Positions 1-7,045 of a DNA stretch of 35,098 nucleotides are shown here, one piece after another. The stretch is from Fibrobacterales bacterium (GTDB taxonomy: Bacteria > Fibrobacterota > Fibrobacteria > Fibrobacterales > Fibrobacteraceae), in contig BNUP01000008.1 in assembly GCA_025997455.1 (NCBI GenBank), positions 1 to 35,098 on the forward strand, written 5' to 3'. The first letter of the stretch is position 1. Every line of letters starts with the position of its first letter. Both the position numbers and the translations under genes were made by a program. Below the pieces are notes generated by a model. The model did not search any database. It was not told the DNA's origin and worked only from the letters and a program-made list of their open reading frames with translations.

Positions 1-148
1 GCCTAAACTCTCTTTTTCTTGGCAAGCGGCTAATGCTACCTTGCCTTTGAACTCTGCCGTGTGCTTTTTTCTGCTGTTATTGCCCATTTTGGACTCCTTT
101 GATTTTGCATAATTTACACTTAAATACCTGTCCAAATTTTAGGAAGCA
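1..148 (-). mobile_element. IS3-family element, 5' end with start of OrfA (partial)
   Basis: An ATG at 87 on the minus strand opens a reading frame that runs off the window. Its 29 visible residues begin MGNNSRKKHTAEFKGKVALA, the usual N-terminus of IS3-family OrfA helix-turn-helix proteins. A good ribosome site (AAAGGAG) lies 7 nt upstream. On the minus strand a sequence starting TGCTTCCTAAAATTTGGACA lies outside the gene and ends at about 148, so it probably is the terminal inverted repeat. The other end is outside the window. The element abuts the truncated polymerase gene at 158 and is the likely cause of its loss. Family call from the protein start only. Confidence 0.75.
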
Positions 149-157
149 CTATAAAAA

Positions 158-721
158 TTGAGAAAAAAAATATCAATTTCGGCACTTGTATTTTTTACCT
201 TAATTGCATTCGCGGCTTCATTCCATAAAATAGAAAGTTATTATGGGAGCATGTTTGCGTTAGATGATGGAATGCTGCCTCCTAGAACCATATTGTTAAC
301 CTATGGACTAAATACCGCATTAGATTACTTTCCGATTGGTGCCGGATTTTCAAATTATGGAACATCTGCAGCGTTCAAATTTTACTCACCGTTATATACC
401 CGCTATGATTTTGCCGATATATGGGGCATGAGTGAAGAAAATTCAAGTTTTATTTTTGATAATTCGCTGGGATTATTGCTTGGGCAGTTCGGTTTTTTAG
501 GAGTTGTTGTATATGGAGCATTTTTTATTGCACTTATTCAAATTGCCCATAGATATACATACGGATTATTTTTATAAGTCTCGTATGTGCTTATTGTTTT
601 TTTATTCATCAATATGTTTGCTAACCAAAGTTTGTTCGGTAACTATTTTATGCCGTTTTTTATGATATTCGCCATTATGTTGAATTATACAAAAAGTGTA
701 AACTATGCAAATAAGCAATAA
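158..721 (+). pseudogene. O-antigen polymerase/ligase-like (Wzy) C-terminal remnant with internal stop
   Basis: The frame encodes hydrophobic segments and a periplasmic loop (FPIGAGFSNYG, then EENSSFIFDNSLGLLLGQFG) typical of the C-terminal half of O-antigen polymerases, multi-pass inner-membrane proteins that join O-units. The N-terminal half is missing because the IS3-like end lies directly upstream. A TAA at 575-577 interrupts the frame, but the same frame continues after it with convincing polymerase sequence (VLIVFLFINMFANQSLFGNY) to a stop at 719-721. So this is a nonsense mutation, not the natural end. The final 17 nt overlap the flippase start at 705, so the two were once translationally coupled. 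The TTG at 158 is only the first possible start after the insertion. Confidence 0.8.
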
Positions 722-2213
722 AATCATCGCAAAAAATACGCTGTTTTTGCTTTTAAAAAACGCCATTGTTTTGTTTGTAGGCTTATACACCACACGAGCA
801 ATACTCGCCTCTTTAGGAGTGCAGGATTTTGGAATATACAATGTTGTGGGCGGAGTAATAGTACTATTTTCGTTTATCAGTAATGCCATGAACTCTGCCA
901 GCAGCCGTTTTTTTGCCTTGGATTTGGGGCGTGGAGATTTTAGCACCCTCTCTAAAACATTTAGCCTAGGTGTGAACATACATATTGGTGTAGCCGTATT
1001 GATTTTACTGCTAGGTGAAACCATTGGTTTATGGTTTTTGAACCATAAGTTAAATATCTCGATGAATCGGATGAATGCCGCTAATGTGGTTTATCAATTT
1101 TCTGTATTATCAGCCTGTGTTGCGGTCTTACAAGTACCCTATAGTTCCGCCATAAGCGCCCATGAAAAATTTTCATTTGTTTCTATAATTGGCATCGTCG
1201 AATGCCTGCTAAAACTGGGAGCGGTGCTTTTGCTTGCGATAGTTCCCTGCGATAAATTAAAGGCGTATTCCGCTTTGTTGTTTACTGTTTTTTGCCTCTC
1301 ATTTATTTGCTATAGGCTTTATTCAAAAAAACACTTCCCCGAAACTAATTACAAATTATATTTCAATAAAAAAATGTTTTTAGAACGGTTAAAATTTTCC
1401 GCATGGATGTTTTTGGAGGGCGTTAGTAGCGTACTTGCTTTTCAGGGTGTAAATATGCTGCTGAACATATTTTATGGTGTGTTGGTAAACGCCGCCATAG
1501 GCATTATGACTCAAGTAGGCGGTGCAGTACAGAGCGTTGTTTTAAATTTTTTAACAGCCGTTAATCCTCTTGTTGTAAAATCTTATGCAAAATCTGATTT
1601 TATTTTATTATATCGTTTAGTCATAAGGACTTGCAAATTTTCTTTTTTATTTTTATTTTTGTTTTGTGTGCCATTGATACTCAATATGAATTTTATACTG
1701 CATTTGTGGTTGCAAAAAGTGCCGGAATACGCTACTATATTTTGCCAAATTCAACTTGTCACTACTTGCATATTTATTTTGATAGTTCCGTTGAGTATGT
1801 CTGTTGTGGCAAAAGGAAAAATAGCAAAACTCAATATTGTAAACAGCGGTATTTTGTTTTTGCAATTTGCCTTATCGTATATATTATTAAGCCGTGGTGC
1901 CGTGCCTGTTGTTGTCCCAATTCTTTCTTTGGTGATGGTAATCTTTCGTTTAATTGAGTATTTAATTTTTACAAATGTTCTACTCGGATTTTCCATCCGC
2001 CGGTTTTTAACTGAAGTTTTGCTAAGGATATTTATTATTGGTGCAATCTCTTTGCCTTTGCCTATTTGGGTATCCCTCTGTTTTGAAGGCTGGCATAAAT
2101 TATTGCTTTCCACAGCCGCTTTTTTGCTCGTGTTTGCCCCAAGTGCATTTTTCTTTGGGCTTACCAAGCACGAGAGAGTTGTGATAGTGGAGGCGGTGAA
2201 GGCACGGTTTTAA
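705..2213 (+). CDS. Wzx-type polysaccharide flippase (MOP superfamily)
   Basis: A 502-residue, almost wholly hydrophobic protein with about 12-14 predicted membrane segments. It starts KNTLFLLLKNAIVLFVGLYTT, followed by RAILASLGVQDFGIYNVVGG, the N-terminal signature of lipopolysaccharide O-unit flippases that move undecaprenyl-linked repeat units across the inner membrane. Its length fits the family (420-520). The ATG lies inside the last codons of the broken polymerase gene, so translation was probably coupled to it. Disruption of that gene may lower expression. The gene looks intact. Substrate specificity cannot be read from the sequence. Confidence 0.88.
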   Translation: MQISNKIIAKNTLFLLLKNAIVLFVGLYTTRAILASLGVQDFGIYNVVGGVIVLFSFISNAMNSASSRFFALDLGRGDFSTLSKTFSLGVNIHIGVAVLILLLGETIGLWFLNHKLNISMNRMNAANVVYQFSVLSACVAVLQVPYSSAISAHEKFSFVSIIGIVECLLKLGAVLLLAIVPCDKLKAYSALLFTVFCLSFICYRLYSKKHFPETNYKLYFNKKMFLERLKFSAWMFLEGVSSVLAFQGVNMLLNIFYGVLVNAAIGIMTQVGGAVQSVVLNFLTAVNPLVVKSYAKSDFILLYRLVIRTCKFSFLFLFLFCVPLILNMNFILHLWLQKVPEYATIFCQIQLVTTCIFILIVPLSMSVVAKGKIAKLNIVNSGILFLQFALSYILLSRGAVPVVVPILSLVMVIFRLIEYLIFTNVLLGFSIRRFLTEVLLRIFIIGAISLPLPIWVSLCFEGWHKLLLSTAAFLLVFAPSAFFFGLTKHERVVIVEAVKARF

Positions 2214-2218
2214 TTTAG

Positions 2219-2224
2219 TATATT
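2219..2224 (+). promoter_or_regulatory. -10 box TATATT for the AAA ATPase gene
   Basis: TATATT ends 7 nt before the ATG at 2232, with TACCCTA between and no Shine-Dalgarno. Transcription starting about 7 nt after the box would begin at the start codon. Confidence 0.55.
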
Positions 2225-2231
2225 TACCCTA

Positions 2232-3767
2232 ATGAAACTCCCACTCGGCATCCAAACATTTTCCACTATTCGTGAGGATGGCTACCACTATGTGGACAAA
2301 ACAGCCCGCATCCACGAGCTTGCGACAGGTTCTGGCTATGTATTTTTCCTCTCCCGCCCTCGGCGTTTTGGCAAGTCGCTCTTGTGCTCCACGCTAGGAG
2401 CGTTGTTTGAGGGGCGGAGGGAGCTGTTCAAAGGACTTGCCATAGATTCGCTCACTTGGGAGTGGAAAAAGTACCCGGTGATTCATATTGCACTCAACGC
2501 CGATAATTATAGCGAGGATGGGGTTGCCGTACTGGAAGTTGTAGTCAACTCTTCGCTCAAACTTTGTGCTGAAAAATATGAAATGTCTTTTGATGGCAGT
2601 ACTATTGCAGACAGATTCCGCCTCCTCATCGCAAACCTGCATAAAAAATACAACGAAAAAGTAGTGGTCATTATCGATGAGTATGATAAACCGTTGCTCG
2701 ACACTCTCAATAAAAAAGAACTTCACAACACTATTCGCAATGCACTCAAGGGATTCTATGGCGTATTAAAGTCATCGGACGAACACCTGAAATTTGCGTT
2801 TCTCACAGGTGTCACTAAATTCTCCAAGGTAAGCATATTTTCCGATCTTAATAACCTCACCGACATTTCCCTCGACCCTCGCTACACCGATATTTGCGGC
2901 ATCACGCAAAAAGAGTTGGAAGAAAATTTTAAGGAAGAAATTGATTCCATTGGGAACACAAAAGAATATTTTGCCAGATTAAAACAATTTTACAACGGCT
3001 ATCGGTTTTCCAAGGAACCTCTCACGGTTTACAATCCTTTTGGCTTGCTTCATCACTTCAATAGTAAAGGGGAGTTCATTCCCTATTGGTTTGCCTCCGG
3101 TACTCCCACATTTTTAATCAAACTCATAGAACAGCAAAAGATTGATGTTACAACCCTCGAAAAGATGGAGATGCCCGCAAGCGCGTTTGACGATTACCAA
3201 GGCAATGATATCAGGGCGATTCCGGTATTTTACCAATCGGGCTACCTTACCATCGTAGGCTACGATGCAGAGAGTATGCTCTATACGCTCGATTACCCCA
3301 ACGACGAGGTGCGCACCGGCTTTGCTTCGTTTCTCTCGGCACAGTATTCAGGGGCAATGCCCGAAATGCAAGCCTCCCTAGTGAACAAAATGCACAAGAT
3401 GCTTGCCGTGGGCAACGCAGATGGCTTTGTGGAGGCGTTAAAACCTTTTTACAACGGAATTCCTTTTGATATTCTCTCTCGCGTGGAACATTGCTACCAA
3501 CTTATCTTTTATGTTATTGTGCGGATGCTCGGCATATACTCCCGTGTGGAGGTTCATACTGCAATAGGTAGTGTTGATGCCGTGATAGAAGAAAAAGATT
3601 TTGTATATGTGATAGAATTTAAATTAAACGGCACTGCAGAGGAAGCTTTGGCTCAAATCGAGAGCAAGGATTACGCCCTCTCATACAATGGGCAAGGTAA
3701 AAAGGTGGTTAAATTGGGAATAGAATTTGACAAGGAAAAAAGGAATATTGGAAGGTGGGTGATTTAA
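2232..3767 (+). CDS. AAA ATPase-like / PD-(D/E)XK nuclease-like protein
   Basis: A 511-residue protein of the AAA-ATPase-like (Pfam 09820 type) plus PD-(D/E)XK-9 class, abundant in gut Bacteroidota and Fibrobacterota. The N-terminus shows YHYVDKTARIHEL and a variant P-loop (RPRRFGKSL, residues 42-50). VVVIIDEYDKPLLD is the Walker B region. The C-terminus carries the nuclease-fold pattern GSVDAVIEEKDFVYVIEFKL, with the D and ExK residues present. Cellular role is unknown; such genes behave as multicopy accessory genes, possibly tied to mobile elements or defence. Paralogous remnants lie at 34295 and 34975. The ATG is chosen for its -10 box 7 nt upstream. Confidence 0.88.
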   Translation: MKLPLGIQTFSTIREDGYHYVDKTARIHELATGSGYVFFLSRPRRFGKSLLCSTLGALFEGRRELFKGLAIDSLTWEWKKYPVIHIALNADNYSEDGVAVLEVVVNSSLKLCAEKYEMSFDGSTIADRFRLLIANLHKKYNEKVVVIIDEYDKPLLDTLNKKELHNTIRNALKGFYGVLKSSDEHLKFAFLTGVTKFSKVSIFSDLNNLTDISLDPRYTDICGITQKELEENFKEEIDSIGNTKEYFARLKQFYNGYRFSKEPLTVYNPFGLLHHFNSKGEFIPYWFASGTPTFLIKLIEQQKIDVTTLEKMEMPASAFDDYQGNDIRAIPVFYQSGYLTIVGYDAESMLYTLDYPNDEVRTGFASFLSAQYSGAMPEMQASLVNKMHKMLAVGNADGFVEALKPFYNGIPFDILSRVEHCYQLIFYVIVRMLGIYSRVEVHTAIGSVDAVIEEKDFVYVIEFKLNGTAEEALAQIESKDYALSYNGQGKKVVKLGIEFDKEKRNIGRWVI

Positions 3768-4200
3768 TTTTCTATATTTGTTATGCAAAAACGGAATAAA
3801 TGAGAATTTGCGGAAAGGCGGAAAATTGAAACGGCATGGCATTTTGAGCGGTGCGGATTGGATTTTATGGATTTGAGAAAAATTTCCGTTTTTTCCGTTT
3901 TTATGCGTAAAATTTCCGAATATAACGGATTAGATGAGACAAAATAAAAGTGGAATTTTTACGAAATTGGCGTTTTTAGAGAAATTTAGTCATTTTAGCC
4001 CAAAACTTAAAATTTCCGTTTTTTCCTGTCTGCGGAAATTCGTTGCGGAAAGGTTACGGATTTCGTGAGATAAATGTTTGCGATATTTTTTAATATTTAT
4101 CAGTTTTTATGTCCATTAAATTCATTTTTAAGAAATTTTTAATGAGTATTATTTGATGTTTATATGTTATTTTTTTGAGATTTTACTCCCTCATCACAAA
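3768..4200. other. Gene-free AT-rich stretch with an orphan -10 box and short repeats
   Basis: No convincing gene. TTTTCTATATTTG at 3768-3780 is a good -10 box (TATATT, 3773-3778) followed 4 nt later by an ATG that opens only six codons, so it is an orphan promoter or the head of a lost gene. AAATTTCCGTTTTTTCC occurs twice (about 3880-3896 and 4010-4026). The second copy can pair AATTTCCG with CGGAAATT at about 4033-4040. The rest is AT-rich and unexplained. Confidence 0.5.
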
Positions 4201-4675
4201 TCATTCTTGTCTATTTATCTTAAATAAGTTCTCATTGGCAAGTTTATTCAAATCCGAATTTGATAAATGCGGAAAATTTCGCACCAATATGGCTTTCCTT
4301 TCTTTAAAATACACAATGCCTTCTAATAACTTTGCGGCTTTCGTGCGTAATTTACTTACCGCTTCCTCATATAATTTTGCTTGTGGTGAAATTTCGCTTA
4401 ATAAAAAAGGATTTACAAAAGGAGTTCCATCAACTTCTTCTTCCATTTCAGTAATTGAATTTTCTGCATACATTTCACGCACGCCGTCTAGTACCTCTTT
4501 GAAATCGGCAATATCTAAATCGTTTCGTTCTGCCGCTCTTTCTATTTGTGCTTCTGTATGGCTCTTTTGTGTAAATTTCAACATCATTCCTGCCTCTAAA
4601 CCTGTCCATAGAACTATTTGGTTCATGATCAGATACACGCACCTTCAAATCTTTTACTTTGTAATACAAACTCAT
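4201..4675 (-). pseudogene. Phage-type hypothetical protein, frameshifted at an A4 run
   Basis: Two overlapping minus-strand frames form one protein. The first starts at 4675 (MSLYYKVKDLKVRVSDHEPN ... NDVEIYTK). The second carries SHTEAQIERAAERNDLDIAD onward, an acidic helical region ending at 4201. Removing one A from the run at 4565-4568 joins them into about 157 residues. The break is either a sequencing or replication slip or, less likely, programmed frameshifting. The reading frame begins a few nt after the 18-residue ORF and is last in a tightly packed minus-strand string, a prophage-like layout. I do not recognise a family with certainty; no function is assigned. Confidence 0.6.
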
Positions 4676-4679
4676 TATT

Positions 4680-4736
4680 TTACCCTATATTTTTCTTTGG
4701 TGAGAGTATAGAAAATAACTCTTTAAGTATTTCCAT
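4680..4736 (-). CDS. 18-residue microprotein or leader peptide
   Basis: MEILKELFSILSPKKNIG, preceded by a strong ribosome site (AAGGAG, 7 nt before the ATG). It ends 4 nt before the start of the frameshifted gene at 4675. It may be a real microprotein, or a leader whose translation feeds the next gene. The ribosome site is the best support; nothing in the peptide suggests a function. Confidence 0.4.
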   Translation of the reverse strand: MEILKELFSILSPKKNIG

Positions 4737-4751
4737 TTTATTACTCCTTGT

Positions 4752-4904
4752 TTAGATAATACTTAAAATCTTCGCATATTTTTTTAGGTTCAGTAAATAG
4801 TTATTGGGGCAATCGTTTGAATTAACAAGATTGCACACTAGGCAACTCTTGTGCTTTGCAAGTGCGTTTAGTTCCTTTTTTTCTTCGGGTTTGAGTTTCT
4901 TCAT
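4752..4904 (-). CDS. 50-residue Lys-rich CxxC microprotein
   Basis: The product starts MKKLKPEEKKELNALAKHKS and has cysteines in a CLVC pair plus one further Cys (NDCPNN), so a small metal site is conceivable but incomplete. It starts 2 nt after the upstream stop (4907) and has no good ribosome site, so coupled translation is likely. It sits inside the prophage-like string of small genes. Family not recognised. Confidence 0.45.
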   Translation of the reverse strand: MKKLKPEEKKELNALAKHKSCLVCNLVNSNDCPNNYLLNLKKYAKILSII

Positions 4905-4906
4905 TG

Positions 4907-4993
4907 CTAATTATTCTGCCATAAAATAATTGCAGTAATAACAATCAGTCCGATAATATATCCGACCAAAAATGAGGGTATTTCAATCGTCAT
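4907..4993 (-). CDS. 28-residue single-pass membrane microprotein
   Basis: The peptide is one hydrophobic helix (SFLVGYIIGLIVITAIILW) with a short charged tail, likely inserted in the inner membrane. Two in-frame ATGs exist, at 4999 and 4993. GGAGG at 5000-5004 is 7 nt from the second and almost touches the first, so 4993 is chosen. The upstream gene's stop (4996-4998) sits between the ribosome site and the start, a coupling arrangement. Its place next to another tiny membrane protein resembles phage lysis or accessory modules; that is inference. Confidence 0.5.
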   Translation of the reverse strand: MTIEIPSFLVGYIIGLIVITAIILWQNN

Positions 4994-4995
4994 TT

Positions 4996-5172
4996 TCATA
5001 CCTCCAAAAGCACAAGTACAATGCACACGAGTGTCATCATCAGCGAGAGCAACATTAGCACGAACTCAAGCAAGCAGTCGCAACCCTTCGACTTTGATTT
5101 ATCTACCGCACGAGCAAACAAGATAGTAATCAAAGTGAAAATTACAATACAAACCAAAATAAACACTATCAT
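4996..5172 (-). CDS. 58-residue two-helix membrane protein
   Basis: Two hydrophobic helices are separated by a short basic, Cys-containing hinge (ARAVDKSKSKGCDC). The ATG overlaps the stop of the upstream gene as ATGA (5169-5172), and GGAGG lies just upstream. This is the classic spacing of co-translated phage genes. A holin-like or other membrane role is possible but unproven. No homologue is recognised. Confidence 0.55.
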   Translation of the reverse strand: MIVFILVCIVIFTLITILFARAVDKSKSKGCDCLLEFVLMLLSLMMTLVCIVLVLLEV

Positions 5173-5837
5173 TTTGCACCTCCATTTTTAGCGTTTGTTG
5201 TTTTTTCCATCGCAATGACCGGTTGACTCTGTTGCCTGAACAAAGTATCCATTATCGCTTTGTGCTCTTGGTATATTTTTTCCCAATTTAGCGAGGATAC
5301 TATCCTGTCGTCTTTTAATTTGTCTGCCCATATTTTGAAAATCGCCTTGTAGTTTCCCAAAAATTCATCTCTTTTCTTGAAAAACTCGGCTCTTTCCCAA
5401 TCGTTGTAATAGGGTGAGCACTGCATATCTGCGGCTCTAAGCAGTTTTTCTTTCATTTTTTGGCGTTCAATTAACTCTTCGCCTTTGTCCTGTTGGTTTG
5501 CGTTTGTTCCCCCGGCACTTCCAAACCCCCGAAAAAGAACGCTATTTCTAACCCAATTTCTCGCGGCTGCTTGCCAATCCTTCATTTTCGCTTTTCCGCT
5601 AACGAGCCAACCGTTTGATTGAAAGTGATCATAAAATGCCGCCGCCTGTTCGGGTTTTCCGAGAGCGACAAAATACTGCCTAACTTCCTCAAATGAGTGA
5701 GGAATGCTTTGTTTAGAAACCTTACTTCCAGATAATGCAACAGTCTTTTTTCCGAACAGGCAATGAATTTTTTCGGCGTATGTTTCTGCGAGTTCAAATA
5801 ATCCGTTATTTTGTCTCAAACAAAGTGTTTTGTCATA
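5169..5837 (-). pseudogene. Phage replication-like protein, N-terminus lost to repeat sequence
   Basis: The frame is open from 5987, but residues encoded above about 5837 are translated intergenic repeat (proline- and histidine-rich). Real protein sequence begins near LCLRQNNGLFELAETYAEKI. The central motif (FEEVRQYFVALGK, then AAAFYDHFQSNGWLVSG and KAKMKDWQAAARNW) is the small helical domain found in phage replisome organisers and DnaD/helix-turn-helix phage proteins. The C-terminal tail is charged and probably coiled. The repeat cluster starting at 5838 has replaced the promoter and the N-terminal DNA-binding part. Its stop overlaps the next gene by 4 nt. A TTG at 5819 could serve as a residual start. 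Confidence 0.6.
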
Positions 5838-5945
5838 GCAGTGCAGGGTGGGGTATAGGGTGTGGCGTGTAGGGTGTGGTGGGGAGAAAGGAATTGTAGG
5901 GGCGTGGTTTTTAACCCGCCCGTTTAGCATTGCAAGGAGAAAATG
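5838..5945. repeat. Intergenic repeat mosaic (GGGTGT tract plus GGGCG palindrome)
   Basis: A tract of GGGTGTGGCGTGTAGGGTGT type (about 5849-5882) is followed by the palindromic repeat TTGTAGGGGCGTGGTTTTTA, then ACCCGCCC and TGCAAG. Both recur in most intergenic gaps of this window. Here the mosaic has overwritten the 5' end of a phage-type gene. Confidence 0.75.
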
Positions 5946-6040
5946 ATGGAATTTTTTTTGACAGCAATAAATAAAATAATCAAACAATAGTCTCTATTCT
6001 ACGCTGTCCAGTCGCTTTGCTTGGTGTGGTGTGCTCTATC

Positions 6041-6062
6041 CACACCGCGTTCCCTTGTTAAA
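6041..6062. repeat. 22-bp inverted repeat flanking lolD (partner 6973-6994)
   Basis: CACACCGCGTTCCCTTGTTA plus two A occurs here and as a perfect reverse complement at 6973-6994. Shorter versions are at about 28980-29000 and 9600. The pair brackets the lolD gene and its promoter. Confidence 0.7.
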
Positions 6063-6072
6063 GAACCCTCGC

Positions 6073-6750
6073 TCAAAGATTGCTTATATTCCCGTGTGCG
6101 ACAAGGTATCTCTGCGTTGCAATTTCTGCGAGTTGCATATCGTGCGTTGCGATTAAAAAACTCTGCCCGAAGTGCCGACTCAATTCCAAAATCTGGCTTT
6201 TCAAAATCTCCGCGTTTTTCTCATCGAGATTTCCGCTCGGTTCATCGGCTATCACCAAATCCGGTTTGTTCATAAGGGCGCGTGCAAGTGCAACTCGTTG
6301 CCTTTCGCCGCCCGAAAGTTCTCTCGGCAAATGATTTTTGCGGTCTGCAAGCCCCACAACTTCCAAAAGTTCGTCTGCACGGTTTTTGCTGTCCGCTAAA
6401 TTTCGCCTATCAATTCGAGCAGGCATAATAATATTTTCAAATGCAGAAAACTCTGCGAGCAAATGGTGAAATTGAAAAATAAAACCGAGATGCCGCCTAT
6501 GAAATCTATTCAAAGTTCTTCTCGAAAAACCTGAAATATTTTCGCCGTTAAAAACCACATCACCGCTCGTGGGTTTATCAAGTGCACCCACTAAATTCAG
6601 AAAAGTGGATTTGCCCGACCCGCTCGCACCGGTTAGCACCGTGATGCTGCCCTTTTCCATATTAAAATCCACCCCGCGCAAAATTTCCAAGACTTCGCCG
6701 GTCTCTTTATACACCTTGCATAATTTTTTGGTTTGAATCAAAGGGGGCAT
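6073..6750 (-). CDS. lolD: LolD-like ABC transporter ATPase
   Basis: A 225-residue ABC ATPase of the LolD/MacB/FtsE branch. It would energise release of lipoproteins from the inner membrane to LolA, together with LolC/E permeases not found here. Walker A is GASGSGKS (41-48), the Q-loop region FQFHHLLAE (92-100), the signature LSGGE (145-149), Walker B VIADE (166-170) followed by the family-typical PSGNLDEKNA, and the H-loop ATHD (201-204). Length is normal. The start at 6750 is chosen because upstream codons are repeat sequence and because a -10 box ends 6 nt before it. MacB-type assignment is the main alternative, as no partner permease is adjacent. Confidence 0.85.
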   Translation of the reverse strand: MPPLIQTKKLCKVYKETGEVLEILRGVDFNMEKGSITVLTGASGSGKSTFLNLVGALDKPTSGDVVFNGENISGFSRRTLNRFHRRHLGFIFQFHHLLAEFSAFENIIMPARIDRRNLADSKNRADELLEVVGLADRKNHLPRELSGGERQRVALARALMNKPDLVIADEPSGNLDEKNAEILKSQILELSRHFGQSFLIATHDMQLAEIATQRYLVAHGNISNL

Positions 6751-6756
6751 TTGGGG

Positions 6757-6762
6757 AAGGTA
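6757..6762 (-). promoter_or_regulatory. -10 box TACCTT of lolD (leaderless type)
   Basis: Minus strand reads TTTTCTACCTTCCCCAAATG. The hexamer ends 6 nt before the ATG, and there is no Shine-Dalgarno. Confidence 0.6.
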
Positions 6763-7035
6763 GAAAATGGTGGGGTATAGGGTGTAGGGTGTGGGGTATG
6801 GGAAACTCGGGCAGTGCAGGAGTTGAAAGTGAAAAGTTGAAAGTGGGGTGTGGGGAACTCGGCGTTGCAAGCGGGGGGAAAGGGCTGGATGGTGGAGGGA
6901 ATTGTAGGGGCGAGTTTTAAACTCGCCAAAAAAATGTGCGGGAGATTGCGGGTCAGTGCCCGCAATGACGAATTTAACAAGGGAACGCGGTGTGTTGCTT
7001 CGCCTACGACTCGCTGGTGACGGAACACCCCAAAA
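6763..7035. repeat. Intergenic repeat mosaic upstream of lolD
   Basis: It contains a GGGGTATAGGGTGTAGGGTG tract (about 6771-6801), AACTCGG(G)CAGTGCAGGAG, GAAAGTGAAAAGTTGAAAGT stretches, a TTGTAGGGGCGAGTTTTAAA palindrome (about 6903-6931), and one arm of the 22-bp inverted repeat (6973-6994). No gene. Confidence 0.7.
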
Positions 7036-7045
7036 ATAATTGAAG

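Noticed and set aside
6738..7028. Pro/His-rich minus-strand ORF upstream of lolD
   Set aside because: Entirely intergenic repeat (CCACACCC and GGGCG units); similar frames at 8298, 9444, 27268 and 27172 are rejected for the same reason.
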